From Phycisphaerae bacterium (GTDB taxonomy: Bacteria > Planctomycetota > Phycisphaerae > Sedimentisphaerales > Anaerohalosphaeraceae): 45,180 nucleotides of DNA. Where the stretch lies: contig JACZKQ010000097.1 in the NCBI GenBank assembly GCA_014859965.1, positions 1 through 45,180 on the forward strand, in the 5' to 3' direction. The position numbers and the translations under genes were made by a program. Every line of letters starts with the position of its first letter. Position 1 is the stretch's first letter. Shown here piece after piece: positions 35,269 through 42,671 of the stretch. Under the pieces are notes generated by a model. It was not told where the DNA came from, made no database searches, and saw nothing but the letters and a program-made list of their open reading frames with translations.

Positions 35269-36428
35269 TCCTTCCTTGCCATTTCGAATAACGCCTCGAC
35301 GCGGACCGCGATGCGGGCCGAGTCCGACGGCGAGTAGTCGGTTTCGATTTTCAGGTAGGGTAGCCCGAGTCTTTCAGCGGCAAGCCGCCGGACAAAATAC
35401 GACTCGACGTCGTAGGTCAAGCAGGCCTGCCAGACAAGGTCGATAATGCAGTCGGCTCGATATGTGCCGGCGAGTTGTTCGAGCATCTCCATGCGCCGGT
35501 CGTTTCGCGTCATCACCGAGCACGGCAGACGAAAATACTTCTCCGCGATCGCCTCCATCGGGTCGGCGGCGTTTTCGTCGACGTCTTCGAGAATGGGCTT
35601 CAGGCCGGTGCAGTTTTCCATGCAGACGACCAGACCTCCGTTTGCCTCGATAAGATCCACAATGCGTTCGGCCCCGTGCACCACGGGCACGCCGGTGAGA
35701 AGCACGCGCACCGGCCGCTTGCTCGCCCCTACCAACGGCGCCGAGCGATAAAGCTGCAGAGCCTCATCATACTGCTCGAAGTCGGCTTCAATACCTGATA
35801 TGCTGCTCTTGAAGTCGAGCAGTTGTCGTCCCGTAATCGGCGGTGCGTCACCGGCCATAAGCTGAGCTAATTGCCGCCTGAGGCCGCGTTCGCGATTCAT
35901 CGTACGGATCGCCCCGCGGAGTCTCTCATCGGTGATCCGCATATCGAATCGCCCCTCGAGAACGCGTTTGAACTTGTCCAGTTCGCTTCGCCAGTGCTGC
36001 ATGGCGTCGGCGTCGTCGGGTTTCTGCGCCAGTTCGAGCACGTGCATCGGCCGAGTCTCGGACAGAAGTTCATACATCTTCTTTTTGCCGTCGCACGTAG
36101 TCTCGGCGACGATAAGATCCGCCATTTCGAGAAAAGGGTTCGTCTTCTGAACGTGGTAGCCGTACGTCGATTTGATCAGCGGGCAAAGGTTCGCCGGCAG
36201 GTGCTGCTCGGCGGCCGCAATCGTCTGCTGCGAGCCCCCGCACAGACAGACCGGCACGGCGTCGGCCGCCAGAATCAATTCGCGCGGCGTAAACTCGCAC
36301 ATGATGCCCACGATGCCCCTGCCCTGTGCCTTGGCCCTCGTGGCGTATTCGCAGCATCGGCCGATCATACCGCCGAACCACGCACGCGGCCCGTCGCCTG
36401 GTTTGCTATTGGGACAGCATTGTGTCAT
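35265..36428 (-). CDS. Double-cubane cluster protein-like (YjiM/DCCP type)
   Basis: A 387-residue protein that resembles the E. coli YjiM/double-cubane cluster protein branch of the HgdB superfamily, in length and in motif order: GIMCEFTPRELILAADAVPVCLCGGSQ, NLCPLIKSTYGY, ADLIVAETTCDGKKKMYE and IDLVWQACLTYDVES near the end. Known members hold an unusual iron-sulfur double cubane and, when fed electrons by their ATPase, reduce difficult small molecules. The ATPase at 32208 would be the partner. Its stop overlaps the TTG start of the next gene. The presence of this protein in an operon ending in selD and tRNA-Sec is striking; the physiological substrate is unknown. Confidence 0.85.
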   Translation of the reverse strand: MTQCCPNSKPGDGPRAWFGGMIGRCCEYATRAKAQGRGIVGIMCEFTPRELILAADAVPVCLCGGSQQTIAAAEQHLPANLCPLIKSTYGYHVQKTNPFLEMADLIVAETTCDGKKKMYELLSETRPMHVLELAQKPDDADAMQHWRSELDKFKRVLEGRFDMRITDERLRGAIRTMNRERGLRRQLAQLMAGDAPPITGRQLLDFKSSISGIEADFEQYDEALQLYRSAPLVGASKRPVRVLLTGVPVVHGAERIVDLIEANGGLVVCMENCTGLKPILEDVDENAADPMEAIAEKYFRLPCSVMTRNDRRMEMLEQLAGTYRADCIIDLVWQACLTYDVESYFVRRLAAERLGLPYLKIETDYSPSDSARIAVRVEALFEMARKD

Positions 36429-36494
36429 GTCGGACCTTTCTTCAAGTCGAGCGGGGTTTACCCCGCCGCGGTGGCAAATCTGCTCAAATGCAGA

Positions 36495-37301
36495 TCAATC
36501 CTCTTTCCGGGCGACGAAAAGCCCCTGTGCGATACGGCCGTCGTGGGCGAGTTGCTGCATGAACTGCATCTCGCCGGCGATCGCCGTCAGCATGCCTTCG
36601 TCGAAGCCGATGATCTTTAGCACGTCATAGCCCAACTGCTTGCCGACCATGTCGAGGTACAAGTCGACGTAGGGCGCAAATCGGCCGGTGTCCTCGGCGG
36701 TGACGATGCGGCAGTTGTTTGCTTCCAGCAATCCACAGTAGCCGTCGATGTCCTCCATGTTGGCAAACTTCATGAACTTCATGAATCGTCCGGCCTGCTC
36801 GTCGGAAAGCCCCGCCGGCCCCTCTACCCAGTCGGTGAAGGCGATGACGCCGCCGGGTCGCACGATCCGCGCCGCCTCGGCGATGAGCCGCTCTTTGTCC
36901 TCAACATAGCACCACGCGTCTTCGCCCCAGACAAAGTCCACGCCATCGCTTTCGAGACCGCTGTCGCAAACATCGGCGAGCACGAAGTCAATGCGGTCGG
37001 CAAGGCCTTCCGCGCGGCAGCGCCGCTGCCCTTCTTTCACGACGGCTTCGGTAGCGTCCACGCCGACCATCCGTGCCGCGCCCTGCATGCGCACCAGGAA
37101 CCGCATGCCCGCGCCGGTGCAGCAGCACAGGTCGACGCCGTGGGCGCCGGCGGCAATACCCGCCTTTTCGCACAGGTCCAGCGACGAAAGGAACCCGCCG
37201 ATATGAATCTGTTCGCCCATGATCCGTTCCCACAACCGGCCTTCTGGGCCGCTGTAGACCTCCTGCACGTCCGTCAGAGCGATGCCTTCGATTCTCTTCA
37301 T
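36495..37301 (-). CDS. SAM-dependent methyltransferase
   Basis: A 268-residue class I methyltransferase. The SAM-binding glycine motif is GVDLCCCTGAGM, followed by VGVDATEAVV (acidic ribose contact), DFVLADVCD and FVWGEDAWCYVED; the C-terminal half resembles sarcosine/dimethylglycine or ubiquinone-type methyltransferases. It is the first gene of the run of minus-strand genes leading to selD (66 nt to the double-cubane protein) and lies after the terminator at 37328. It could methylate a small molecule in this pathway. A selenium-methylating role is possible only as speculation. The triple Cys in the SAM loop is unusual. Confidence 0.87.
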   Translation of the reverse strand: MKRIEGIALTDVQEVYSGPEGRLWERIMGEQIHIGGFLSSLDLCEKAGIAAGAHGVDLCCCTGAGMRFLVRMQGAARMVGVDATEAVVKEGQRRCRAEGLADRIDFVLADVCDSGLESDGVDFVWGEDAWCYVEDKERLIAEAARIVRPGGVIAFTDWVEGPAGLSDEQAGRFMKFMKFANMEDIDGYCGLLEANNCRIVTAEDTGRFAPYVDLYLDMVGKQLGYDVLKIIGFDEGMLTAIAGEMQFMQQLAHDGRIAQGLFVARKED

Positions 37302-37327
37302 CTCTGTCCTTGTCTATACCCTGAGCC

Positions 37328-37366
37328 AAAAAAAAGGCGGGCAAGAGCATCGCACTCTTACCCGCC
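37328..37366 (-). terminator. Strong rho-independent terminator after the FEYGU pair
   Basis: On the minus strand GGCGGGTAAGAG, a 7-nt loop, CTCTTGCCCGCC, then eight T. The 12-bp stem starts 24 nt after the TAG of the FEYGU gene at 37390. This position fits the readthrough end of that gene and not its TGA, which lies 150 nt earlier. Confidence 0.95.
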
Positions 37367-37389
37367 GATATTCGTGACCGTATCTTGGT

Positions 37390-38061
37390 CTAATTAATCA
37401 TGTGCCAGGTTTCGTCCTGTTTCATCTCAAAGGGGCCCGACTCGACGTCGACAACTACGCGGAATGCGCCCTCGAAACCTTTTGGCACTCGCCACGAGTA
37501 CCGGCAGGTTCCGCCTCAGCCATACTCGAACTTGCCGGTCTGCAGCACATTGCCGGCCTTGTCGAGAATGGTGAATTTCGGCGCACCCACGGTCTTGCCG
37601 TTTCGCTTAAACATTGAATAATGTTCGCCGTGCGCTCCCACAAGCAACGGGGCGAGAAGCCGCACGCCGCTGCCCGCAGCGGTAACGTCAACCTTGGCAA
37701 TCAAAGGACCGTCCAGCTTCACGACCGTGGTCTGCCCTTTTTCGACAACGACAGGGGCCAGTTCGCCCCATGGTCCGTTGCTGTACACTTGCCATTCTTC
37801 CGTGGTCTTGCTTCCGCCGCCGGAGACAATCTGCTGCTCAAGAGTCCTGTACAATTGCACCGGCGTGTATTGGCCGGCCCTGATAGGCTGGGGTTCTGTG
37901 GTTGGCCCGACGGTAGCCCCCAACCCGAGCGATCCCCGAATAATCAGCCTCGCCCCTTCGGAGTCGGCTGCGATCATACCGGTTTTGCGCAGAGAGAGCA
38001 GCCCCGCGGCAACCAACCCCAAAGCGAGAAGAACCATTACAATCGCGACTAACTTTTTCAT
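37390..38061 (-). CDS. Candidate selenoprotein, FEYGU family
   Basis: With TGA 37516-37518 read as Sec this is a 223-residue protein, Sec at 182, ending at TAG. One N-terminal membrane helix or uncleaved signal (AIVMVLLALGLVAAGLLSL) anchors an exported beta-rich domain. The shared core runs from VVVEKGQTTVVKLDGPL through GEHYSMFKRNG and PKFTILDKAGNVLQTGK to FEYG-U-GGTCRYSWRVPKGFEG; 41 residues follow Sec. The paralog at 38151 aligns both before and after the TGA (GPFEMKQDETW against GPFETKQELEW), so the region after the TGA is a conserved protein. A strong terminator lies just past the TAG. A conventional call would stop at residue 181. Predicted role: extracytoplasmic UxxxC redox protein; substrate unknown. 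Confidence 0.88.
37484..37502 (-). promoter_or_regulatory. Candidate bacterial SECIS element (FEYGU protein, 37390 gene)
   Basis: GGTACTCG, loop TGG, CGAGTGCC: an 8-bp stem with one U-G pair at +14 to +32 after the TGA, loop at +22 to +24. Confidence 0.75.
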
Positions 38062-38150
38062 AATCGCCTCACGCGAAAATTACAGAGCACGCCCGCCAAT
38101 ATACCAGAGCAGCGGACCCGCCGCAACCACTAATATTCGCCTGATCCGGC

Positions 38151-38834
38151 TCAGTAAACCGTATACCACTCCAGTTCCTGTTTTGTTTCAAACGGGCCGA
38201 GGTTTGCGTCGATTTTGACCTGGTACCGTCCCTTGAAAGATTGGGGCACCCGACACGAGTGCTTGCACACGCCGCCTCAGCCATACTCAAAATGCCCGGC
38301 TGCGAGCACCTGACCGTTTTCGCCCACAAGCTGAAACCTCGGGGCGGGCTCCCATGCGCCGTTTTTCAGGGCGCCCGGTACGTATTTTTCGCCGGCCTGT
38401 CCTTCCAGATGGACCCCCACAGTAACCCTGTTGCCGTACGCCTGAGCCTCGGTCCGGATGAACAGCGGCGGGCCGCTCTTGCTGTCGCGAACCACCACGC
38501 TGGATTGGCCTTTCATGAGTTGCAGGGTCCAGAGGTCTCCGTCCGCCGTGCGCATCTCGGGCGCCCCAAGCTTTTTCAGGCTAGGCATGTCGGGTTTAGA
38601 AGGCGTAAACAGGCGAATGCAGGCAATCGTCAGGATGACAGCGCCGCTGGCCGCAAGAAGCACTGCCGGCCTGCGCCACAACGGTCGCTCCTCATCGTAC
38701 CCGGCGAAGAGCGACTTGAGCCGGCGGAACCCATCCGTCGCCATCTGCCGGCCCTCCCCCGACTGGATCCGGTCCCAGACCCGAAGCACGGTCTGAGAAA
38801 TCAGACCGAACAGTGCCAAAATAAAGTTCTTCAC
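38151..38834 (-). CDS. Candidate selenoprotein, FEYGU family
   Basis: With TGA 38277-38279 read as Sec the protein has 227 residues with Sec at 186 and a TGA stop at 38151. The start is GTG 38834, 8 nt after GGAGGT. A cytoplasmic N-terminal part (about 60 residues) precedes one membrane helix (AVLLAASGAVILTIACIRLF), so the C-terminal domain would face outward. That domain shows KGQSSVVVRD, AGEKYVPGALKNG, PAPRFQLVGENGQVLAAGH and FEYG-U-GGVCKHSCRVPQSFKG, then GPFETKQELEW. Its resemblance to the 37390 gene continues for 41 residues beyond the TGA. Here the second Cys (SCRVP) replaces the Trp of the paralogs. It lies 89 nt upstream of the 37390 gene in the same orientation and shares its terminator. 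Confidence 0.87.
38246..38262 (-). promoter_or_regulatory. Candidate bacterial SECIS element (FEYGU protein, 38151 gene)
   Basis: GCACTCG, loop TGT, CGGGTGC: a 7-bp stem with one U-G pair at +15 to +31 after the TGA, loop at +22 to +24. Compared with the paralogs, a U-A pair has become C-G, a compensatory change. Confidence 0.75.
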
Positions 38835-38912
38835 TATAATGGACCTCCCGTAAAGCCGGCATTCCTCGCCATTTGCGCCTCCAATAGGGTCTCGCCGGCA
38901 GCCGGCCCACAC

Positions 38913-38941
38913 ATATTACAGTTCATTCGGGGAGAAAACAA
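38913..38941 (-). promoter_or_regulatory. Promoter of the FEYGU pair
   Basis: On the minus strand TTGTTT, a 17-nt spacer, TAATAT, about 78 nt before the GTG at 38834. Confidence 0.45.
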
Positions 38942-38961
38942 AGAAATCTTCATAATCTTTC

Positions 38962-38990
38962 TTCCTGTAAGTAGCGATATGGGCTATAAT
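38962..38990 (+). promoter_or_regulatory. Promoter of the pseudopilin gene
   Basis: TTCCTG, 17 nt, TATAAT, 44 nt before ATG 39035. The -35 box is weak, the -10 perfect. Confidence 0.5.
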
Positions 38991-39034
38991 ATATGCGGGC
39001 GGTTTGCGATTCCAAAGATCGAAAGGGCATAATA

Positions 39035-39895
39035 ATGTCTCGGCAGGCGAAAAAGGGATTCACGCTGATCGAACTGTTGGTCGTGATCGCGATCATCGCG
39101 ATGCTGCTTTCAATCATGGCGCCGTCGCTGCACGAGGCCCGTGAACGCGGCAAACGGGCCGTATGCCTGGCGAACCTTCGCGCCATCGGCCATGCCATCC
39201 ACGTCTACGCCCTCGACAACAACGACCGGCTTGTACCCGGAGATTCCCGCGTCTCCTGGGAAGTCTGGGGCCCAGTCACCGAAGGGCCGGATTGTGCCCC
39301 CGCGGGCGCGTCGGCCTACCGCCACGTGAACCTGGGGCATTTAATGGTGACCGACGAAATCATCCCGCTGCCGTCCGGAAGTGAACATGTGTTCTTCTGC
39401 CCATCCGGCCGATCGCCGAGCGGGTCGAACATACGCCAGGAATTTGATACTCGCTGGGGCCGCACCGGCAGCCATGCGGCCACAAGCTATATGTTCAACA
39501 ACGCCCTCGACGGCTTCGATGCCTATGTGCAGGATGGCGACACCGCGGTGCTGTCGCACAAAAACGTGGTCCAGTATCTGCTGGTTGACGGCAGCGCGCA
39601 CGCCTACAAGGACCAACCGCTGGTCTACGACGACGCAATCGGGCCCGAGCACCTGCAGGAGGTCGCCTTGCGGCACGGAGTCTGTTTTCCCACCCTTCTC
39701 CTGCACGAGTGGCTCGCCGAAGGCCGGGTCAACATGCAGGAAGCCCGCACCTTCCTGGCCGACGCGACCGCCTGGGCGACCGCCAACCAGAAACCCGCCG
39801 CCGCCGTCTGCCTGGCTGACATCAGAAACACCGCACTCGTCTCGGACGTAGTCGGCGTATGGGGCGGCGCAATGCCGAACCCGCCCTCCGGCTGA
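39035..39895 (+). CDS. Type II secretion-like pseudopilin (H-x9-DG family)
   Basis: A 286-residue prepilin-like protein. The N terminus KKGFTLIELLVVIAIIAMLLSIMAPSL is a classical prepilin cleavage and methylation site (cut between G and F, Glu5), with the helix that packs in the pilus core. The C-terminal half contains HKNVVQYLLVDG, the H-x9-DG motif common in the expanded pseudopilin families of planctomycetes. No other secretion genes are nearby, so it is a stand-alone minor pseudopilin. It ends in tandem stops TGA TAA. ATG 39035 is preferred to upstream ATGs because it places the cleavage site at residue 7. Confidence 0.9.
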   Translation: MSRQAKKGFTLIELLVVIAIIAMLLSIMAPSLHEARERGKRAVCLANLRAIGHAIHVYALDNNDRLVPGDSRVSWEVWGPVTEGPDCAPAGASAYRHVNLGHLMVTDEIIPLPSGSEHVFFCPSGRSPSGSNIRQEFDTRWGRTGSHAATSYMFNNALDGFDAYVQDGDTAVLSHKNVVQYLLVDGSAHAYKDQPLVYDDAIGPEHLQEVALRHGVCFPTLLLHEWLAEGRVNMQEARTFLADATAWATANQKPAAAVCLADIRNTALVSDVVGVWGGAMPNPPSG

Positions 39896-40002
39896 TAAAG
39901 CCAAACAACCCGCGGTCGTGTCGACCGCAATAACAAAAAAGGGCACAGTGGATTCACTCGACTTGAGCCCGGCTCTGACGTATGCCCAAGGATGAGATTA
40001 GA

Positions 40003-40236
40003 ATGAAATTTACCCAGTACTTTCTCTACACGAGAGCTCGGCCGGATCGTTCAGGTATCCTTGACGCGTGGATGCAGAGAGCAATAGATAAGCCTTTACG
40101 GACGGAGGCTCAGAAAGACGGAAGAATTCGGAAGTGGACGTACGTACAAGAAGTTGGTAAATACTTGCGAGTGGTCTTGTTGGATGACGGCGAGACGGTG
40201 CACAACGCGTTCTTTGATCGGGATTTCCGGGAGTAA
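40003..40236 (+). CDS. Small protein, possible toxin-like partner of a DUF2283 protein
   Basis: A 77-residue soluble protein beginning MKFTQYFLYTRARPDR and ending LLDDGETVHNAFFDRDF. I cannot assign a fold with certainty; the size, the FDR-x-F end and the gene placed 3 nt upstream of a DUF2283-like gene resemble DUF4258-like small proteins that often pair with DUF2283 partners, sometimes described as toxin-antitoxin-like. The start is uncertain: ATG 39982 would add seven residues, ATG 40003 has a purine-rich stretch upstream. Confidence 0.65.
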   Translation: MKFTQYFLYTRARPDRSGILDAWMQRAIDKPLRTEAQKDGRIRKWTYVQEVGKYLRVVLLDDGETVHNAFFDRDFRE

Positions 40237-40239
40237 CAA

Positions 40240-40446
40240 ATGAAGATCAAGTATTTTGCAGAGACAGACACGGCTCTGGTAGAGTTTTCGGAACATGCCG
40301 TGTCAGAGACACGCGAGATAAACGAGAACATCTACGTGGATTTGGACGCGGACGGCAATCTTGTCAGTATGACCATTGAGCATGCCGCCAGTCAGGCCAA
40401 TATTGCTGAAGTGGCGTACCAGCAGATCGGCCCTGTTGCTGGCTGA
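40240..40446 (+). CDS. DUF2283-like small protein
   Basis: A 68-residue protein with the pattern of DUF2283: KYFAETDTALVEFSE, then NIYVDLDADGNLVSMTIEHA. It follows the small gene at 40003 by 3 nt, so the two are translated together, and selA starts 23 nt after it. Function unknown; a partner or antidote role for the upstream protein is plausible. Confidence 0.75.
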   Translation: MKIKYFAETDTALVEFSEHAVSETREINENIYVDLDADGNLVSMTIEHAASQANIAEVAYQQIGPVAG

Positions 40447-40469
40447 TCAGAGCGATTGCGGGGTAATGC

Positions 40470-41876
40470 ATGAATGATTCGAGTCAGGAGCTTTTGCGGC
40501 GGATACCGTCAGTGGATGCCTTGTTAAAGCAGCCCCAGGTCGCCGGCCTTATCGACCGCTTCGGTCGCCGCATCGTGGCCGATTCGTTTCGCCGCGCCGC
40601 CGACAACGTCCGCCAGGCAATACTCTCCGGCCAAACACAGGGCTTCGACGACGGAGTCGATCTCCGCATCATGGCAGACGCCGCCGCCCGGGTCAAGGCG
40701 CTCACACACCGCCACTATCGCCGCGTCATCAACGCCGCCGGCATCGTCCTTCACACCGGCCTCGGCAGGGCGGTCCTCTGCCGCCAGGCCGTCGAGCAGC
40801 TCGCCGAAGAGATGGGCCACTACTCGCTCCTCCAGGTCGACACCGAAGAAGGCAAACGCTCCACCCGCGACAGCCACATCGAGCAACTGCTGCAAATCCT
40901 CACCGGCGCAGAAGCCGCCACAGTCGTCAACAACAACGCCGCCGCGACCTCCCTCGTGCTCAACACTGTCGCCGCCGGCCGCGAGGTCATCGTCTCGCGA
41001 GGCCAGCTCGTCGAGATCGGCGGCGCATTCCGCCTCCCCGACGTCATGGCCTTCAGCGGCGCAAAGATGATCGAGGTCGGCACGACCAACAAGACCCACG
41101 TCCGCGATTATGAAAACGCCATCACCGAAAACACCGCGGCCCTGTTGCGGGTCCATCCGAGCAACTACAAAATCCAGGGGTTCACCTCCGAGGTATCGCT
41201 CGATGACATGGTCGCCATAGCGCGCCGCCACAATCTCGTCATGATCGACGACGTCGGCGCCGGCTCTCTGGTCGATTTCTCAAAGTACGGTTTCGAGCCC
41301 GAGCCCACCCTCGCCCAGTCCGTCGCCGCCGGAAGCGACATCATCACCTCCAGCGCCGACAAGCTCATCGGCGCCTCCCAGGGCGGCATCATCCTCGGCC
41401 GCACCGCGTGGATCGACGCCGTCCGAAAAAACCAGTTCGCCCGCATCGTCCGCGTAGGCAAGCTCACACTGGCGGTCCTCGAAGCCACCCTGAAACTCTT
41501 CCTCGACGAAGCCGCCGCCCTGCGCGAGGTCCCCACCTGCCAAATGCTCCTGCGGCCCGCCGACGACATCGCCCGCCAGGCCAAACGCATCGCCGCCCAA
41601 CTCCAAAAGGCCCAACTCCCCGCCGAGATCGCGACCGCCCCTGGCTTCTCCCAAACCGGCAGCGGCTCTCTGCCCACCCAAAACATGCCGACGACCCTGG
41701 TCACGGTCACGCCCGCCAAGATGACCGCTGAAACCCTCGCCGCCCGCCTCCGCAGCCACAAAACCCCCATCTTCTCCCGAATCCAAAAAGCCCAGATCCT
41801 CCTCGACCCTAGAACCCTCCGAGAAGACGACGAAAAAATCCTCACCCAGGCCCTCATCGAACTCCTGAAGACATAA
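40470..41876 (+). CDS. selA: L-seryl-tRNA(Sec) selenium transferase
   Basis: SelA is a PLP enzyme that converts Ser-tRNA-Sec to Sec-tRNA-Sec with selenophosphate. The 468-residue length is typical. The N-terminal tRNA-binding part (RRIPSVDALLKQP) is present, the family segment NAAGIVLHTGLGRA follows, then NNNAAATSLVLNTVAAGREVIVSRGQLVEIGG, and the PLP lysine is K298 in SSADKLIGASQGG. It follows the DUF2283-like gene by 23 nt. selB is downstream but separated by an AbrB-Doc module, an unusual insertion because selA and selB are normally adjacent. Codon use is very C-rich on this strand. Confidence 0.98.
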   Translation: MNDSSQELLRRIPSVDALLKQPQVAGLIDRFGRRIVADSFRRAADNVRQAILSGQTQGFDDGVDLRIMADAAARVKALTHRHYRRVINAAGIVLHTGLGRAVLCRQAVEQLAEEMGHYSLLQVDTEEGKRSTRDSHIEQLLQILTGAEAATVVNNNAAATSLVLNTVAAGREVIVSRGQLVEIGGAFRLPDVMAFSGAKMIEVGTTNKTHVRDYENAITENTAALLRVHPSNYKIQGFTSEVSLDDMVAIARRHNLVMIDDVGAGSLVDFSKYGFEPEPTLAQSVAAGSDIITSSADKLIGASQGGIILGRTAWIDAVRKNQFARIVRVGKLTLAVLEATLKLFLDEAAALREVPTCQMLLRPADDIARQAKRIAAQLQKAQLPAEIATAPGFSQTGSGSLPTQNMPTTLVTVTPAKMTAETLAARLRSHKTPIFSRIQKAQILLDPRTLREDDEKILTQALIELLKT

Positions 41877-41926
41877 AAGACCCTGCTGCTGAGTTCTGTT
41901 TTGGCACAAAGGCCCTCGTAAAGACG

Positions 41927-41966
41927 TTGACACGAACACCCGATGGTGTTACAATGTATATACATT
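41927..41966 (+). promoter_or_regulatory. Promoter with palindromic operator of the AbrB-Doc module
   Basis: TTGACA (41927-41932), a 17-nt spacer, TACAAT (41950-41955), then a perfect 14-nt palindrome AATGTATATACATT (41953-41966) that overlaps the end of the -10 box. A site for the AbrB-type antitoxin to repress its own operon is the obvious reading. Confidence 0.8.
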
Positions 41967-41987
41967 AGAGCATCTAAGGAGCGTGCT

Positions 41988-42212
41988 ATGGTTAAGAGCC
42001 TCACAAAACACGGCAACAGTTACGCCTTAATAATCGATAAGCCGATCATGGAATTGCTTAATATAGCTCCTGAGACGCCACTGGAGGTCACTACGGACGG
42101 CAAGTCGCTGCTGATTCGCCCCGTCGAGAGGACACGACAGGAGAAATTCGAAAAGCTCTTAAAGCAGACCTGTGAGCAATACAATGAAGATTTGAGAAAG
42201 CTTGCCGAATAG
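41988..42212 (+). CDS. AbrB/MazE-type antitoxin
   Basis: A 74-residue protein with a swapped-hairpin AbrB DNA-binding fold (VKSLTKHGNSYALIIDKPIMELLNI, then LEVTTDGKSLLIRPVE) and a charged C-terminal tail that would bind the toxin. It should neutralise the Doc protein and repress the module through the palindrome at 41953-41966. The Doc gene starts 3 nt after its stop. The start at ATG 41988 is chosen because earlier starts overlap the promoter. Confidence 0.88.
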   Translation: MVKSLTKHGNSYALIIDKPIMELLNIAPETPLEVTTDGKSLLIRPVERTRQEKFEKLLKQTCEQYNEDLRKLAE

Positions 42213-42215
42213 TCC

Positions 42216-42599
42216 ATGGCTGTCGATTTCCTTACCGTCCAAGACGTCATCCGCATACACGACCAAGTAATTCATGATTACGGTGGCGATCCGAACATCC
42301 GGGATGAGGGTCTCCTTTTATCGGCCGTTGCCGTGCCGCAAGCGGCCTTTTTCGGCGAATATGCCCATATTGACTTACATGAAATGGCTGCCGCCTATCT
42401 CTTCCACATAGTGATGAACCACCCCTTTGTAGATGGAAACAAGCGGACGGGCGCTGTTGCCGCAATTCTCTTCTTGGCAATGAACGACGTCTCCTTCACT
42501 GCCAAAAGAAACGTTCTTGCAGAGTTTACGTTCCAGCTTGCACAAGGAAACAAAACCAAAGCCCAGACCATTGAGTTCGTGCGAGAACACATCCTCTGA
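42216..42599 (+). CDS. doc: Doc-type Fic-fold toxin
   Basis: A 127-residue toxin of the Doc/death-on-curing family. The motif HPFVDGNKRTGA fits the Doc signature H-x-F-x-D-x-N-K-R-x-G (Fic family HPFxxGNG in variant form), which binds nucleotide and metal. Doc proteins phosphorylate and inactivate EF-Tu. That is of interest here because the module sits between selA and selB, and SelB is an EF-Tu relative; this is only an observation. Length is normal and the active site is intact, so the module looks functional. Confidence 0.92.
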   Translation: MAVDFLTVQDVIRIHDQVIHDYGGDPNIRDEGLLLSAVAVPQAAFFGEYAHIDLHEMAAAYLFHIVMNHPFVDGNKRTGAVAAILFLAMNDVSFTAKRNVLAEFTFQLAQGNKTKAQTIEFVREHIL

Positions 42600-42671
42600 C
42601 GAATCGCAGTTGCAGTTTTCGCCCCAGTCGTTATTCTGTCCAAGACTAACCCTTTAAGACATGCGGGAGAT

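Noticed and set aside
39893-39928. Hairpin GCGGTCG-TGT-CGACCGC at +17 after the pseudopilin TGA, like the SECIS set
   Set aside because: The TGA is followed at once by TAA, so Sec would add only one residue; no Cys partner is present. It is more likely a transcript-end hairpin, and it shows that such hairpins alone are not proof.
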